From Cytospora piceicola (lineage: Eukaryota; Ascomycota; Sordariomycetes; Diaporthales; Cytosporaceae), in contig JALQBC010000030.1 in NCBI GenBank assembly GCA_023375675.1, forward strand, positions 1 to 64,000: a DNA stretch of 64,000 nt, written 5' to 3'. The position numbers and the translations under genes were made by a program. The notes under the pieces were generated by a model. The model saw nothing but the letters and a program-made list of their open reading frames with translations. It ran no database searches and was not told where the DNA came from. Shown piece after piece: positions 47,267 through 58,698 of the stretch. The stretch's first letter is position 1, and every line of letters starts with the position of its first letter.

Positions 47267-49748
47267 GATAGTGGCTAGTCGACTGGTAGTTAAGTGGATG
47301 CTATATAGGGTTTCCTTATCTGGGGTAACAAGGTTAGGCGTTGATCTGCTGTTATCGACAACATCTTACAGTATTAACTCCTCACCTGAGAGGACAAGAT
47401 CTTCGTGTAATTGAGCAGTAATTGTTGTATATATGTATGTAGATGGATGGCGATCAAGGATCTGAGGATCCGTAGAACTGGTAAAACCCTAACCCTTTCT
47501 AGACTCCACGTGCACATTGTGCGATGTTGCACACCCCCACCTGCAGTGAGGTACGCTTCCATGCTTTTGTCTGTTTGTGTCGCTCCATCATGCATCTATA
47601 TCCCCATGAGGACTTGGCAACACAGGCGCAGCACAGTTGGGCATAAGTAACTGGTCACCTGTGTGTCGTTTTTCTGGATAACCAAAAGTTAACAATACGA
47701 CACAGTCGACTGGGCGGCTACCTTCCGAGGTCCCACCTGATCTGCACCATACGTTACTTATAAGTACGGTTCCATGGCGCAGTTGAGCCGGGACCCGGGG
47801 CTGACGAGGAACGTTTCCACCACAACCAGAATGGAAAAGTCCCGAGTGTCATGCTTTCTGGAAAACCATCAGCTCAACCATCAGCTCTCATGGGAGAAAT
47901 CATCCACATAGATTAAGTGAAGACCACGGATACTCTAAGATATGACATCTGGACTTCCCGGATCTGCAAAGCCGGTACACATAGAAAAGACCCCGCAGAA
48001 AAGAACGTCCTGGGGAAGGCTTCGCGTACGGATCCGCAATGAGAGGAGCGTCGAGAAATGAGAGTCAAAGATACGTAGTATGTGGCACTGGTTGTCGCTT
48101 AGTGGAAAAACAGGGGCGGGTTCGTGAGGGCGACCGTTTTCATGATGCATCGACGTGGAACTTACAGTGTACGCACACGGTGGCGCCCTCTTGATTTCTG
48201 ATCTGAAAGTGATTATTTGACCATAAGAACCGGTGAGGAGCGCCATGAAGACACCTCGACTCCAGACTTCCCCTGATTCTGAGTCTGATGATGCCTTTTG
48301 ATGATGGCGACTCGTCCTAAATCTTGTGGCGGCCTCTAGCCTCGGTGAATTATCTCCACGGCCGATTCGGAACCATTGGATCCCGTGAGGAAAAGTACCA
48401 CAGTAGCGCTGACTCTTTCTCGAAATACGGGGATACTATTTTTACTTCGGTCGCGGGGCGGACGAAGGAATGCCAAGAGAGAAGAGGGTCCTTTCTCTCT
48501 CCCCCCCCCCCTTCAGTCGTTGGTGGCAGTTGGTGGCATTTGGCATGGAACGTTGAACCCGTAAACTGAGACTGACTCGATCGACATCGCATCACCCACG
48601 AGACCTCGTGATTGCAATACCTACTAGACTGTCGGTCGAAATACGGATCGCACTATCGATTGACGATGGTGTTGGTCTCCTGGATCAAACGTTTACTTAC
48701 AGCTGCCCATCCGCTGTCCATCTGCTGCCCTTCCGATAGACTTCCAGATAACCTTATTCCCCGGGCGCTGCATGATGATCACTGGTGATCGCTCTGATCA
48801 CACTGCTGACACAGACGAGCACCAGAACAGTGCATTAAAACCCTCCCGGACAAATAAGGAGAACGACAGGCCCCCCTCGCTCGAATCGAACCCAGCACGG
48901 AGGGCCCAGACTCTGCTGTACCTCGGATGGATATGTATGTACCATCCATGGATAGGTAGTATGTATGACTGCCCGTGACAGGGTGATGGCTGGTACCGCC
49001 ACGCAGGTCAGCCAGCCAAAAGGGGGCCCGTACTTTAGGTGGTCAATCAAATTGGATAATGTGACGGGCCGGCATGGGAGATTGCGACTTCAAGCCTCTG
49101 GCTCCCCAGTGAGGCAGGCCCTGGGCCCCCAGGCGACCTCGGGAGCTGCCCAGGTGTGGAGAAGGCAGGGATGTGGTAGGGGCGTTGGCAGGGGGCATTG
49201 GCAGGGCGTTGACAGGGGGTCTCAAGCGTGGGAGGGTCCAATTGGTCCCAAATTTGCCCCTGCCATATTATTACATGTCGGCTGTACCTTGCATTGGCTT
49301 TGGTTTTGCTCAACTCCAACCAATACGATGGCATGACCTCGAGACCCCCTGAACGGACCTGCATTAGCATGGGCAAATAGCGAACCAACCTACTTACCGC
49401 AGTAGGTACGGTGCATGATCCATCTGACCATTTGTTCATCTGTGTATCCATCTAGACTCGATCTGATCGGTTGATGTGACCGAGTAAGATGCCCAAATCA
49501 CAGACTACATAAAACACCTGCCCCCAAAACGAGTCGGCCTTCTTCTCTCACACACGGTTTCTCCCCTTTCCCCTTCCTCAACCACACCTTCGGAAAACTT
49601 TCCAGTCGTTCTTTACCTGAATTCTAACAAAATTCACACAAACACACACACACAACACATTCTTTAATACCAATCAATCTTCGTCACTCTTCGAAACCCC
49701 CACACCTAAACAACCCAACCAACAACAAACACCAAACCAACTCTCAAA
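47267..49748. other. Intergenic, 2.5 kb
   Basis: No defensible gene. A C run of about ten lies near 48502-48511. The last 150 bases are a CA-rich leader (ACACACAC near 49640-49660) of the gene at 49749. Confidence 0.55.
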
Positions 49749-50796
49749 ATGCGTGTCACCGTCTCCGCCGCTACCCTCCTCGCCTGGGTCTCCGCCGTCA
49801 TGGCTCAGACCTCCGGCTTCGATGCCGTCCTGACCCCCACCAAGGACGAGGTCGTTCCCGCTGGATCCACATACACCATCACCTGGGACTACTCTTCGGC
49901 CTACGCCGGTACCGTCTCCATCCAGATCCTCGAGGGTGCCACTTCCACCACCCTGCAGCTGGGCGATGTCATTGCTAGTAAGTACTTACCCCCTTGGGTT
50001 GATACACACACACACACGCATCCTTACTTACACACTTTCCCTCCTTCTAGCTGGTATCGACAACTCCCTCGGCCAGTACTCCTGGACCGTCGACTCCTCC
50101 CTCGGAGACGACGCCACCTACGGCCTGAAGATCATCTACGGCGACAACTCCGACGTCTTCCAGTACTCCAACCCCTTCCAGATCACCAAGGCCGCCACCA
50201 CGACCTCCGCTCCTACTTCATCTGCCGCAGCAGAGACTACCTCTGAGGCTGCCCCCGCCGTCACGACGGCCGCTGCCGTCGTTGCCACCGATGACGACCC
50301 CTCGTCGTCCACCGTCTTCTCCACCGAATGGGTCACCATCACGTCGTGCGCCGCCACCGTGACCAACTGCCCCGCCCGCTCGACCGTCACCTCATCCACC
50401 CTGAAGCCCGTCGTCACCACCGTCAAGCCGTCCACGACCGCCGTCTCCCCCGCCGGCTCTGCCCCGGCTGTTGCTTCTTCCTCCTCCGTGGTTGCCGCTA
50501 TTCCTTCCTCCGCCCCCGTCGAGTCCGCCCCGCCCGTCCAGGCAAGCAGTGCCTCGTCCGTGGCCGCCGTCGCCGTTCCCCAGACGACCCTGACCCCCGT
50601 CTACCCTGCTGGTAACTCCACTGGCTCCGGCGTCGGTGCCATCGGCACAGTCACTCTGCCCATCACCTCCACTACTGCTAGCTCCAGCTCCAGCTCGAGC
50701 ACCAACTCCATCGTTGCTGCCTCCGGTGCTGGACGTGTCGCTGCTGGATCCGTTGCCCTGGTGGCTGGTCTGATGGCTGCCGTCTTTGCCCTGTAA
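49749..50796 (+). CDS. GPI-anchored Ser/Thr-rich wall protein with Kre9/KNH-like domain
   Basis: Exons 49749-49977 and 50051-50796 (73-nt intron, GTAAGT...CTTCTAG, with a CA repeat inside) give 324 residues. The signal peptide MRVTVSAATLLAWVSAVMA is followed by an immunoglobulin-like domain of about 95 residues: FDAVLTPTKDEVVPAGSTYT, ITWDYSS, SIQILEG, then GIDNSLGQYSWTVDSSLGDD, TYGLKIIYGD and QYSNPFQI. This matches the Ser-Thr-rich GPI protein family related to yeast Kre9/Knh1. The remainder is a Ser/Thr/Ala/Pro-rich stalk for O-glycans. It ends in a hydrophobic GPI signal (GSVALVAGLMAAVFAL). It is likely covalently held in the cell wall or plasma membrane. Its strong codon bias and CA-rich leader suggest high expression. 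Confidence 0.88.
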
Positions 50797-51241
50797 GAGG
50801 GAGGATCTAGCCAGAATTGCGTTGAGTTCGTTGGGACGAAGATGATTTTGAAAGGGATGTGAGATAGATAACGTTCGGATACCCAGTCTTGATGTGTCGA
50901 GGGCAGTTAAGATAAGCGATTAAACATGAAAACAAAGTCTTTTACATTGCACATTTCTGAATTTGACGGCCGCATCACCGGGTCCTATGCTCATTTTGAG
51001 AATGGTATTTAATATTAGACATGCTGATCTCGCCCCTCGAGAGTAAGTACCGGTACCATGACGGCCAAGTAACCTGGTAGCTTATGTTGCTTCACCGCTG
51101 TCTGAGCTCGAAAACACGCCGGGCAATACCTCCCTCGAAGATGAGCCATCAATGGCCGTGTTCCCATCTTCCAGTCATGAAACGCCAATCTATGCCTATT
51201 TGGAAGAACTCCATCCGCACTGACGAGTCTCGCACACGATT
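50797..51241. other. Intergenic between convergent genes
   Basis: Nothing recognised. Confidence 0.6.
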
Positions 51242-52253
51242 CTACATGATCGCCACCACATGCTGGAGCCGCAAATCCGCACAGCCCTCACTACAGTTGA
51301 CACACCATAAGTTGTCACCAAAAGGATCGATAATCACCGCCACTTTGTCCTCGCCCTCCACATGGAGGATGTCATCACAGTTCCCGCAAGTCCATCCTGG
51401 GCCCATCTCGTTGACTGGACGACTGACTCTGCGTCCCGATCTAAGCTCGCAGGAGAAACGTGTGATAACCGAAACCTCAAGCATATCGCGTCTGAACATC
51501 GGGAGCTGGTACAGCGAGTCGCAGAGTTGATCGTATGGAATGTGGGAGCCCATGGAAAAGATACAAGCCGTCAGTGTCTTCTGGATCTGCCGTGCCCAGG
51601 GGATATTGTACGCATGTCTGACGGCCTGGAGTAGATCGCAATTGAAGAATCTCAGGTTCTCCTCGGTATGGACCCAGCCGCCCACGGAGTCTTCGAGTAT
51701 GGTGTGGCCCTTGTCAACCAGAACCTCCTTGGTCCACAACCAACGGGCCAAGGGAATGAAGGCGGTACGGAGGCGCGAAATAGCTTCATCCCTCAGCTGG
51801 TCCAGCTGAAAGATGCTAGCGTGCAACCACAGCCGTGTGACGTCCTTGAAGGAGAGTATCAAGCCGTCGCTGAAGGAATCACCGATGTATAGGTACTTCA
51901 GCACCATATCTATCATGTCAGGATCCAAGTCGTCGAGGATGACCCTGCGATGAATGGCCTCCTGTGGTGCCCAAGAGGGTCCTTGTTAGCAGGGCTCTGA
52001 CACTTTCGTCCCAAAATCAATTGGGCTGATTACCGAGTAGTTGCCAGTGAGGGCCATCGTGAACCACCCGCTGTGGGCGCACAAGATTACCTTGTGAGCC
52101 CTCCAGATTCGGTCCTTGCAGTAAATCTCAACGTCGGCGAGGATGCCCGACTCAAGTAGCCTGTTGACGATTATTGAACTGTTAGGACGGATTGATGCAC
52201 GAGCTGAAAGAGTGGGTCTTACCTGAGGTTGTTAAGGCCGAGTTCCTTCGACA
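51242..52253 (-). CDS. BTB/POZ domain protein, copy 1
   Basis: Exons 52222-52253, 52034-52160 and 51242-51961 give 292 residues; introns are 61 nt (GTAAGA...CAACAG) and 72 nt (GTAATC...CCACAG), both phase-consistent. The N-terminal BTB/POZ domain reads LLESGILADVEIYCKDRIWR, AHKVILCAHSGWF, then RVILDDLDPDMIDMVLKYLY and IGD. BTB domains mediate dimerisation and often recruit Cul3 ligases. A helical region follows. The C-terminus has a CGNC...CVNCSEGC set of Cys that may bind zinc. It is a paralog of the genes at 53119-54343 and 60265-61468; exon 2 is 127 nt in both copy 1 and copy 2. Confidence 0.8.
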
Positions 52254-53118
52254 TTGTTGCTGGTGAACAAGAGGTTTGTCGAGGTTCGTTAAGGTATGCC
52301 GAGGGTATCGAAAATGTGATCTTCTGCTAAATAAGGCGTCGAGAAAGGTTTAGGCAAGATAGGTATGGTACCTGAGTGGACGGTAGGAGGCCGAAAAAGT
52401 TGCACTGTCAAGGCTCAAGACGCTATGAGGTCTAAAGAGAAAGAAATGTCTTGATGTGAAGCTTGAGAAGGGTTGTAGCATGCCTGGTTACGCCGCGCCC
52501 ACCGCGGGGCCGAAGTGTGGATTGCGAGTTAGGAAGGGAATTTGAGGTCCTTGAATAATTGAGTGGTAGGTTGCTGATGCAATAAATGAGAAAGACTAAC
52601 AGGTTTTCGAGTGTAAACGGTCCTTTCGAGTTCAGATTGAGTTCTGGCCGTGGGTAAGACGCGTACAGCAGTGGACTGTATGTGATCAAGTAAAGACTTG
52701 GTTCAGGTATTGGTAATGAAAGATGTCGGCTGTATTGCAAAGCACTGTGTTCTAGGGACTCTTATGGTCGGAGTGTTCAAATGTTTGAAAAGAGCACAGC
52801 ATTTTCTTGCAAAAACAGAGACAATGTTTCTATTGACACCCTAGCAAGGCATCCAGAATATAGAAAGGCATTTGAGACCCTAGTTCCATCTATTCCAGAT
52901 ATGAGGCAACTGGAATACATAAAGTCTACTGGCTCCAATGTCTGCCTGCTAGGGAAAAGGAGTATACCGAGTGAACCTCTGTACCAACCTTTCTTAGCTG
53001 CCTCATCAGGCAAACTCTTCTCGGGCCCATGATTCCCATCACGATCCTTGCCAAGTATGTGGCCTGTCAGAGCGGACCACACACCACTGATGTACAGCCA
53101 GGGACATATAGCTTCAGT
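52254..53118. other. Intergenic between two BTB genes
   Basis: It holds the promoter of BTB copy 1 and the 3' flank of copy 2. No gene recognised. Confidence 0.55.
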
Positions 53119-54343
53119 TCAAAGAGTCTCATCCTCATCAAACTTGTCCTGCTCTGCTTTGACCTCCACAGCCTTGCCCTTCCCCTCGGTCTGATTCTCC
53201 TCCGAAGTCCTATCTTCCTCAGCCTCGTCATCCTGTAAAGACTCAATATCCTCATAATAATCAGGCAAGGAGTGCAGCAGGGACTCCACTTTGCTCAGCA
53301 GGGTTACACCCATCCACGAGTTGCGCTTCGCAGTTGATGGCTCTGGAGCCATCTCCGCAGTGCCGTCACTCTTCCTCTTGGGTCTGCAGGGGGCTTGGAG
53401 TTCGCAAAGCACACCAAAGTCTTGCTCGAACACTGGGATATTGACCTTCAGATCTTGAAGTAGCTTGGCGGGAATGTAATGTTGCATGAAGAACGCAAAG
53501 ATAGCGATACAACCCTGGAGAACCCGGCAATCAGGATGCTCGTAGGCTTTTAAGGCGGCTGCCTCGAACTGCTTGATGAAGACGTCCAGTCTGAGTGAGT
53601 GTTCGTCCAGTCCGAGTGAGTGTTCGTCCAGTCCGAGTGAGTGTTCGTCCAGTCCGAGTGAGTGTTCGTTCTCCGTCTCAATCGCTGGGCAGTGGTGGAA
53701 ACGGATCATATACGCATCGAGATGAAAGATTACGATTTCCTCGATTGCTGCGCCAAAGCTGGGTATCATAAAGAAGTCGGCGAGGCGCCAGAGCTCCACC
53801 AGCCTCTGAAGATCGAACGGAAACTTCTCAAGCTTGTCGGACAATCCCCCGCGTGGGATGCCTGAATAAAGGGTCTTGTCAGTAGATGAACATAAGATTA
53901 TCTGGAGTCTTGCTTACTCTTGGTGTAGATATATTCCAAGACTTCCCCGAGTCGTACTGGGTCTTCCTCATCCAAGTTGACTTTGCTTGTGCTAGCTTCC
54001 TGATGAAAGAAGATATAGGTCAACCCAAGCCACATGTGCAACATCACCAAGAAGCCTGGAGGCAACCCAAGCCGAATATGAAAGCTTACCACGAATGCGC
54101 CCTTGAAAGCCCTCTCAAACCACTTGCAACGGGTGCAAACGATGCACTTATGGATCTTAAATGTCTCGCCTTTGCAGATGATCTCGGCATCCGCCCATTC
54201 GCCGGTATTGAGGAGCCTGTTCTGTGTGTCAGTAGATGAAGAAGCACCTGTGTTGGAGTTGAAGGCACTGACTGTCGCATATTGTCAGAAAAAACGTCAG
54301 AAAGACGCCTACGGTCCTTGTAACGCATCCGCCCCTCGTTCAT
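53119..54343 (-). CDS. BTB/POZ domain protein, copy 2, with heptapeptide repeat
   Basis: Exons 54273-54343, 54090-54216, 53918-53999 and 53119-53861 give 340 residues; upstream in-frame ATGs at 54364 and 54388 are alternatives. Introns are 56 nt (GTCAGT...AACAG), 90 nt (GTAAGC...CATCAG) and 56 nt (GTAAGC...ATTCAG). The BTB core reads LLNTGEWADAEIICKGETF, KIHKCIVCTRCKWFERAF and EDPVRLGEVLEYIYTK, followed by the helical LVELWRLADFFMIP block. In the middle, four 21-bp units code DEHSLGL repeats. The C-terminus is acidic and disordered with a KRK patch. Function unknown; BTB proteins usually act as adaptors or dimerise. Confidence 0.78.
53584..53667. repeat. Four tandem 21-bp units inside BTB copy 2
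   Basis: Units 53584-53604, 53605-53625, 53626-53646 and 53647-53667 are nearly identical (one differs by T for C). Being a multiple of three, length changes keep the frame. Confidence 0.92.
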
Positions 54344-55285
54344 GCTAAGCTTTGTGAAGTGCATTTCCAAAGAGGATCTGAGAAGCACTTGGCTTCAGAA
54401 TTGATGCAGGTCAGTTAAGAGGTTGTCAACATTGAACTGGTAGTAATCAAGACCTCAGGAGTTGAGGTCGTTCGAAGGCCTGATTGAGCTTTGCCTGCAG
54501 GTTTCTGTAGTTCGAATGCTGTGAAGTTAAGTCGCATCGAGAAGGGGGGAAAAGAAGCCTTGTCGCGTGTGTATTTCCAGAAGACGTACGCGTTTGGAAG
54601 GCGCGTCGAGATCCTGAAGGGTGTGTACAGCAGCAACGTGGGGATGATTTTTTGAAAAGCTCCAGAATGTGCAGGCGGTCGAGGTCAAGGTACGTACTTA
54701 CTTAAGTACCCAAGCTAGGTACATACTGACGTACTTGCCTAGGTACTCAAGTAGGTAAGTTTCTGCTGTAGTGCTGTGCTACAAAGTGGAGCAAAGTGAA
54801 GCAAAGTGAAATGTAAAAAGCCAAGCTTGCTTTACGCTATATCTATGTGAATCCTGGTACAATCACTCTGTTCACAAGGTAGATTCACTATATGAAGTAA
54901 CCCAAACTTGTACAGTACAATAGAGTTATCCCCAGTCGAGCAATGTACGCTACAACAGTCTATATATCACTGATATACTTACGCCTGGAATCGGCCTCCG
55001 CAACCTTAGAAAGTGTCGGCCCTCTCAAAAGCACACCTGAGCCCTTGTTAATGGCAGCCACAATGGCTCTCGACCTTTTCAGACCTTGAACCATATTCAA
55101 GAGAATATACGCGTTCTTGAACACATATAACAAGGGAACTTCCGGTAGTTCATTGCCTTCTCCTAATTCCCATATATGATACTAGACAAGTTGCAGACTA
55201 TGGGACAATGCTGCTCGCTTTATGTTCAAATGTTGAATGCATTCTATGCTCCCTGAAGGAGAAAACACCTCTGCATCTCTGCTAC
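54344..55285. other. Intergenic
   Basis: Around 54690-54760 the DNA is rich in TACTTAAGTA and CCTAGGTA-like short palindromes; GCAAAGTGAA repeats follow near 54790. No gene recognised. Confidence 0.55.
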
Positions 55286-56170
55286 CTACTCATCCAGCGA
55301 ATACCCGACCTCACCAGCCTCCTGTCCCAACTTCACCAAGCTCGCCTTCATCTTTTCCGCCCTCAGCCTCGTCTTCTCGTCCAGTTCACTAAAATCCACT
55401 CGATCGATCCAATCCCTCAGACCATGCTGTAACACATTCCTCGCCCTGAGCGTTGACCCATCGATGTGACCCGCACTCCCATGCAACGTCATCCTCTCGA
55501 CCTTCGAATTGTACACCCCACGATGCAGGATGTTATTGTTATAAAACACAATATCCCCAGCCTTGAGCTGCACAGCCACCTGCCCAGGGATCTCCTTCTC
55601 AAAGGGATCCGCGTTCCTCTCGACCTCCGTCCTCGCCCTCTGGTGGCTCCCCGGCACTGCAATCAAGCTAGCATCATCATACAGCGCGAGGTTCCACTGT
55701 GCCGAGAAGGCAGGCTTGCCTAGCCTCTCCAGCTCCTCCTCCGCCGTCGCCGTCGCCGCTATGTCGTCTCGGTGCCACCGCAGCTCGAAGTCCCTGTCCG
55801 GCCGCACAAGCAGGTTGAACAGCTCCATGACCAGGTCGTCGTCGCCGCACTGCAGGAGCTCCCTCGTGGGGCCCACCACGGCATCGCTGAAGTACACCTG
55901 CACGAAGGTGGCGCTGTTGGGAAGGTCGGGGTGCATCATGCCCTGGACGCCCCAGATCCCGTGCTCTTTGGCGACCTCGGGGGTGTTCTGGGGCCAGGGT
56001 GGGAATTGCTTGGGGAGGGTGCGGACGCTGGGCCACTTCCCTTGTCTTGCTAGGGTGGCGACCTCGGATGTGGCCTTGCGGAGCTTGGCGAGTTGGTCTG
56101 GGGTGATGGCGGATGGGATGACGACGAAGCCGTCGCGGTTAAGACGGTCGAGGAGGGAGTCGGCGGCCAT
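55286..56170 (-). CDS. Phytanoyl-CoA dioxygenase-like (PhyH) Fe(II)/2-oxoglutarate oxygenase
   Basis: A 294-residue intronless protein from MAADSLLDRL; an ATG at 56191 would add seven residues. It opens LNRDGFVVIPSAITPDQLAK, typical of the PhyH family. The Fe(II) facial triad is visible: WHRDD (H-x-D) and the distal His in NNNILHRGVYN, with an Arg (VERMTLHGSA region) to hold 2-oxoglutarate. GSHQRAR and AGDIVFYNN are the usual family blocks. It hydroxylates an unknown small molecule; some family members act in secondary metabolism, but no biosynthetic cluster is seen nearby. A TTTATAT box lies about 150 bp upstream on the same strand. Confidence 0.85.
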   Translation of the reverse strand: MAADSLLDRLNRDGFVVIPSAITPDQLAKLRKATSEVATLARQGKWPSVRTLPKQFPPWPQNTPEVAKEHGIWGVQGMMHPDLPNSATFVQVYFSDAVVGPTRELLQCGDDDLVMELFNLLVRPDRDFELRWHRDDIAATATAEEELERLGKPAFSAQWNLALYDDASLIAVPGSHQRARTEVERNADPFEKEIPGQVAVQLKAGDIVFYNNNILHRGVYNSKVERMTLHGSAGHIDGSTLRARNVLQHGLRDWIDRVDFSELDEKTRLRAEKMKASLVKLGQEAGEVGYSLDE

Positions 56171-56191
56171 TGTAGTGATGGGATTGTTCAC

Positions 56192-56988
56192 GAGTGTCGG
56201 AGATGTGTAGCTGGGTGTATTCAGTCTGAACGAGAGAATATTGTGCTCAATCCGTCTTTGGAGTGAGATATAGCTTGAGGAGAAAGCACCTCACTTGCTT
56301 GAAAGATATATGTGCTGGTGATGATGTGAGGTCGATATAAAGTTGATGCCCTTACTAACTACCCCACTTTGACTCGCACTGTCCATGTAGTACAGATTCT
56401 GCCAGAGGGGACAGTACATTTGCCTACAACGACTGTGCCTTTCTCTCCCAGTGTCTCGATTGGATCGTCCGCTAGCTCCCCAAAGAACCAAAGAACATGC
56501 ATGGAACGTTGCAAGCTTCAATGTTCCAGCTTTCGTTGGCAATGAGGCGGACAAATCCTAGGCCAGGAGTGGAACACTCGGTCAGACGGTCCAACGTTCA
56601 AGACGTGCAATCGACCGGCAACGTACCCCGCTCAACAGTCCTTTCTGACCTCCTCCGACAGAACAACCACTGATAAGTTGCCCATGCCTCCGAAGAGGCG
56701 TCTCGTATATGCAGCAATGACTTGACCGCTTGAGAGGTGCACATTCACCCATGTACGGAATGATGGCAATCCCGGTCGTCATGCTGGCTGACACGGCGTG
56801 TCGCGATCCCACCGGGCCAGGGGAGCCCGATGAGGCGGGGTTGGACCGACGGCATGTCTGCTGATTGCCTCCAGAGTTTCTCGTGGTGAAGACCTTATAC
56901 CTTTGCCGAACAGTTGCGACCGTTATTATCGTTCTCCTCAGTCTACTTCACGCAGGACGAGCTATACCCGCAGTTGTAATCATCAGTC
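56192..56988. other. Divergent upstream region of the PhyH-like and alpha-galactosidase genes
   Basis: The two genes point away from each other and share this 0.8 kb. No other gene recognised. Confidence 0.55.
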
Positions 56989-58638
56989 ATGCTCCTCAGT
57001 GTCCTTACAATGGCCCAACTTCTCGTCGCCAACCCAACCTCCGCAGGCTTTGATCCTCCCGGGGTGCTCTCACCTCTTCCACCCATGGGCTTCAATAACT
57101 GGGCAAGATACATGGGCGGACTCAACGAATCACTCTTTGTGAACATCGCCGAGGCCATGGTCTCGAAGAATCTCCTCGCCGCAGGATACAACCGGATCAA
57201 CCTTGACGACGAGTGGTCTCTGATGGAACGCGCATCCAATGGCTCCATGCAGTGGGACCCGGAGAAGTTCCCTCGCGGACTTCCATGGCTGACCGACTTC
57301 CTAAAGACCAAAGGGTTTATCCCGGGGATCTACACCGACGCTGGCAACAAGTCGTGTTCAGGCTTTCCGGGTGCTTATGGCTACGAAGAAATTGATGCGA
57401 TTGACTTTGTCAACTGGGGGTTCGAATACCTGAAGCTGGACGGGTGCAACATGCCCGACACGACCGAAGAGACCTACCGGACCGTGTACGGGAAATGGGA
57501 TGACATCCTCACCTCGATGTGGCCCAACCAAATGGTCTTCTCCGAGAGCGCGCCCGCTTACTTCGCCGAGGCCGACAACCTTACGGACTGGTACGCCGTG
57601 ATGAACTGGGTTCCACACTACGGACAGCTTGCCCGGCACTCGAGAGATTCGTTGGTATGGAATAGCACCAACTATTGGTCTGACATCACGGGGTGGGACT
57701 CGGTGATGTTCAACTATGGGCAGGAGGTGAGGCTGGCGAGGTTCCAGAGGCCGGGATATGTGAACGACCCTGACTTTTTGAATGTTGACCATTTCGACTA
57801 CACGCTGGACGAGAAGAGGAGCCATTTCGCTCTGTGGTGCAGTTTCTCGGCGCCGTTGATCTTAAGTACAGATGTGTTGAATATGACTGATGTCGAAATT
57901 GAGTACCTCACGAACCGGGACCTTATTGCGGTGGATCAAGATCCCCTCGTCCAACAGGCAACATTGGTCAGCCAGGATGGGAACTGGGATGTGCTGACGA
58001 AAGGACTACACAACGGCGATCGACTAGTCACAGTGCTGAACAGGGGTAACACCTCGAGTGACTTGGATGTATCCTGGGCACGGATCGGCATCTTCCCGGA
58101 AGATCTTCCCACGCCACCAACTATCAAGATCAAGAACCTCTGGACGGGCGAGTCCACCACGGTATCGCGCAAAAGCACCAGTGGCATCAAAGCCACGGCC
58201 GTCCCCGCGCATGGAACAGCCGTGTTCCGCCTCTCGAACCCCACACCCGGTGAGACCATCCGCACGTTCCCCACGGGGATGATCTTCAACACCTATTCCC
58301 TGCACTGTCTGACGGACTCTGTGGATGGTACTGTGGCGTGGGCGAACTGTACTGGGGCGGATTCTCAGGTCTGGAGGGTGAAGCCGAACGGCCACGTCGA
58401 TAGTCTCCTGCAGCAGGGACTTGACAAGTGCCTCACGGTCGATGCGGGCAGAGTGGTGTCGAGGACTTCCGGCTGCGCGGCGGGGACGGTAAATAGGTGG
58501 GATTACTTTATCTCTGGGGATTTGGTCAACGCTGCGTCTGGGCTGTGTCTGACTGAGGACCAGAGCGGTGGAACTTCATCAGCGACGGTGGAGGAATGTG
58601 GATACTTGACCAACGAGCAGGTTGTTGCGCTACCCTAG
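56989..58638 (+). CDS. Alpha-galactosidase, GH27, with C-terminal ricin-type lectin domain
   Basis: A 549-residue intronless secreted enzyme. The signal peptide MLLSVLTMAQLLVANPTSA precedes GFDPPGVLSPLPPMGFNNW, the usual GH27 opening. The nucleophile Asp lies in YLKLDGCN and the acid/base Asp in NYWSDITGWDS. LCSFSAPLILSTDV-like and DLIAVDQDP blocks complete the barrel. From about residue 430 a ricin-B/CBM13 beta-trefoil follows (CLTDSVDG, QVWRV, KCLTVDAG, LCLTEDQSG). The layout resembles the Aspergillus AglA type. It cleaves alpha-1,6-galactose from galactomannans and raffinose sugars. The stop TAG lies inside a TACCCTAGGGTA palindrome; without those ten bases the frame would run five residues further (IGVAN) to a TGA. 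Confidence 0.9.
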   Translation: MLLSVLTMAQLLVANPTSAGFDPPGVLSPLPPMGFNNWARYMGGLNESLFVNIAEAMVSKNLLAAGYNRINLDDEWSLMERASNGSMQWDPEKFPRGLPWLTDFLKTKGFIPGIYTDAGNKSCSGFPGAYGYEEIDAIDFVNWGFEYLKLDGCNMPDTTEETYRTVYGKWDDILTSMWPNQMVFSESAPAYFAEADNLTDWYAVMNWVPHYGQLARHSRDSLVWNSTNYWSDITGWDSVMFNYGQEVRLARFQRPGYVNDPDFLNVDHFDYTLDEKRSHFALWCSFSAPLILSTDVLNMTDVEIEYLTNRDLIAVDQDPLVQQATLVSQDGNWDVLTKGLHNGDRLVTVLNRGNTSSDLDVSWARIGIFPEDLPTPPTIKIKNLWTGESTTVSRKSTSGIKATAVPAHGTAVFRLSNPTPGETIRTFPTGMIFNTYSLHCLTDSVDGTVAWANCTGADSQVWRVKPNGHVDSLLQQGLDKCLTVDAGRVVSRTSGCAAGTVNRWDYFISGDLVNAASGLCLTEDQSGGTSSATVEECGYLTNEQVVALP

Positions 58639-58642
58639 GGTA
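58631..58642. repeat. TACCCTAGGGTA palindrome, copy 3 (provides a stop codon)
   Basis: The TAG at its centre ends the alpha-galactosidase frame. Taking out CCCTAGGGTA leaves GCGCTACCAATCGG, which stays open for five more codons. Confidence 0.9.
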
Positions 58643-58698
58643 CCAATCGGGGTAGCAAACTGAGATATCATTATTGACTCCTGAATGTAAGCCAAACA

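Noticed and set aside
53584..53667. CRISPR-like array
   Set aside because: The units are directly adjacent with no spacers, lie inside a coding frame, and the genome is eukaryotic.
55466..56210. Plus-strand frames opposite the PhyH-like gene
   Set aside because: Antisense shadows of a protein with a complete iron-binding triad.
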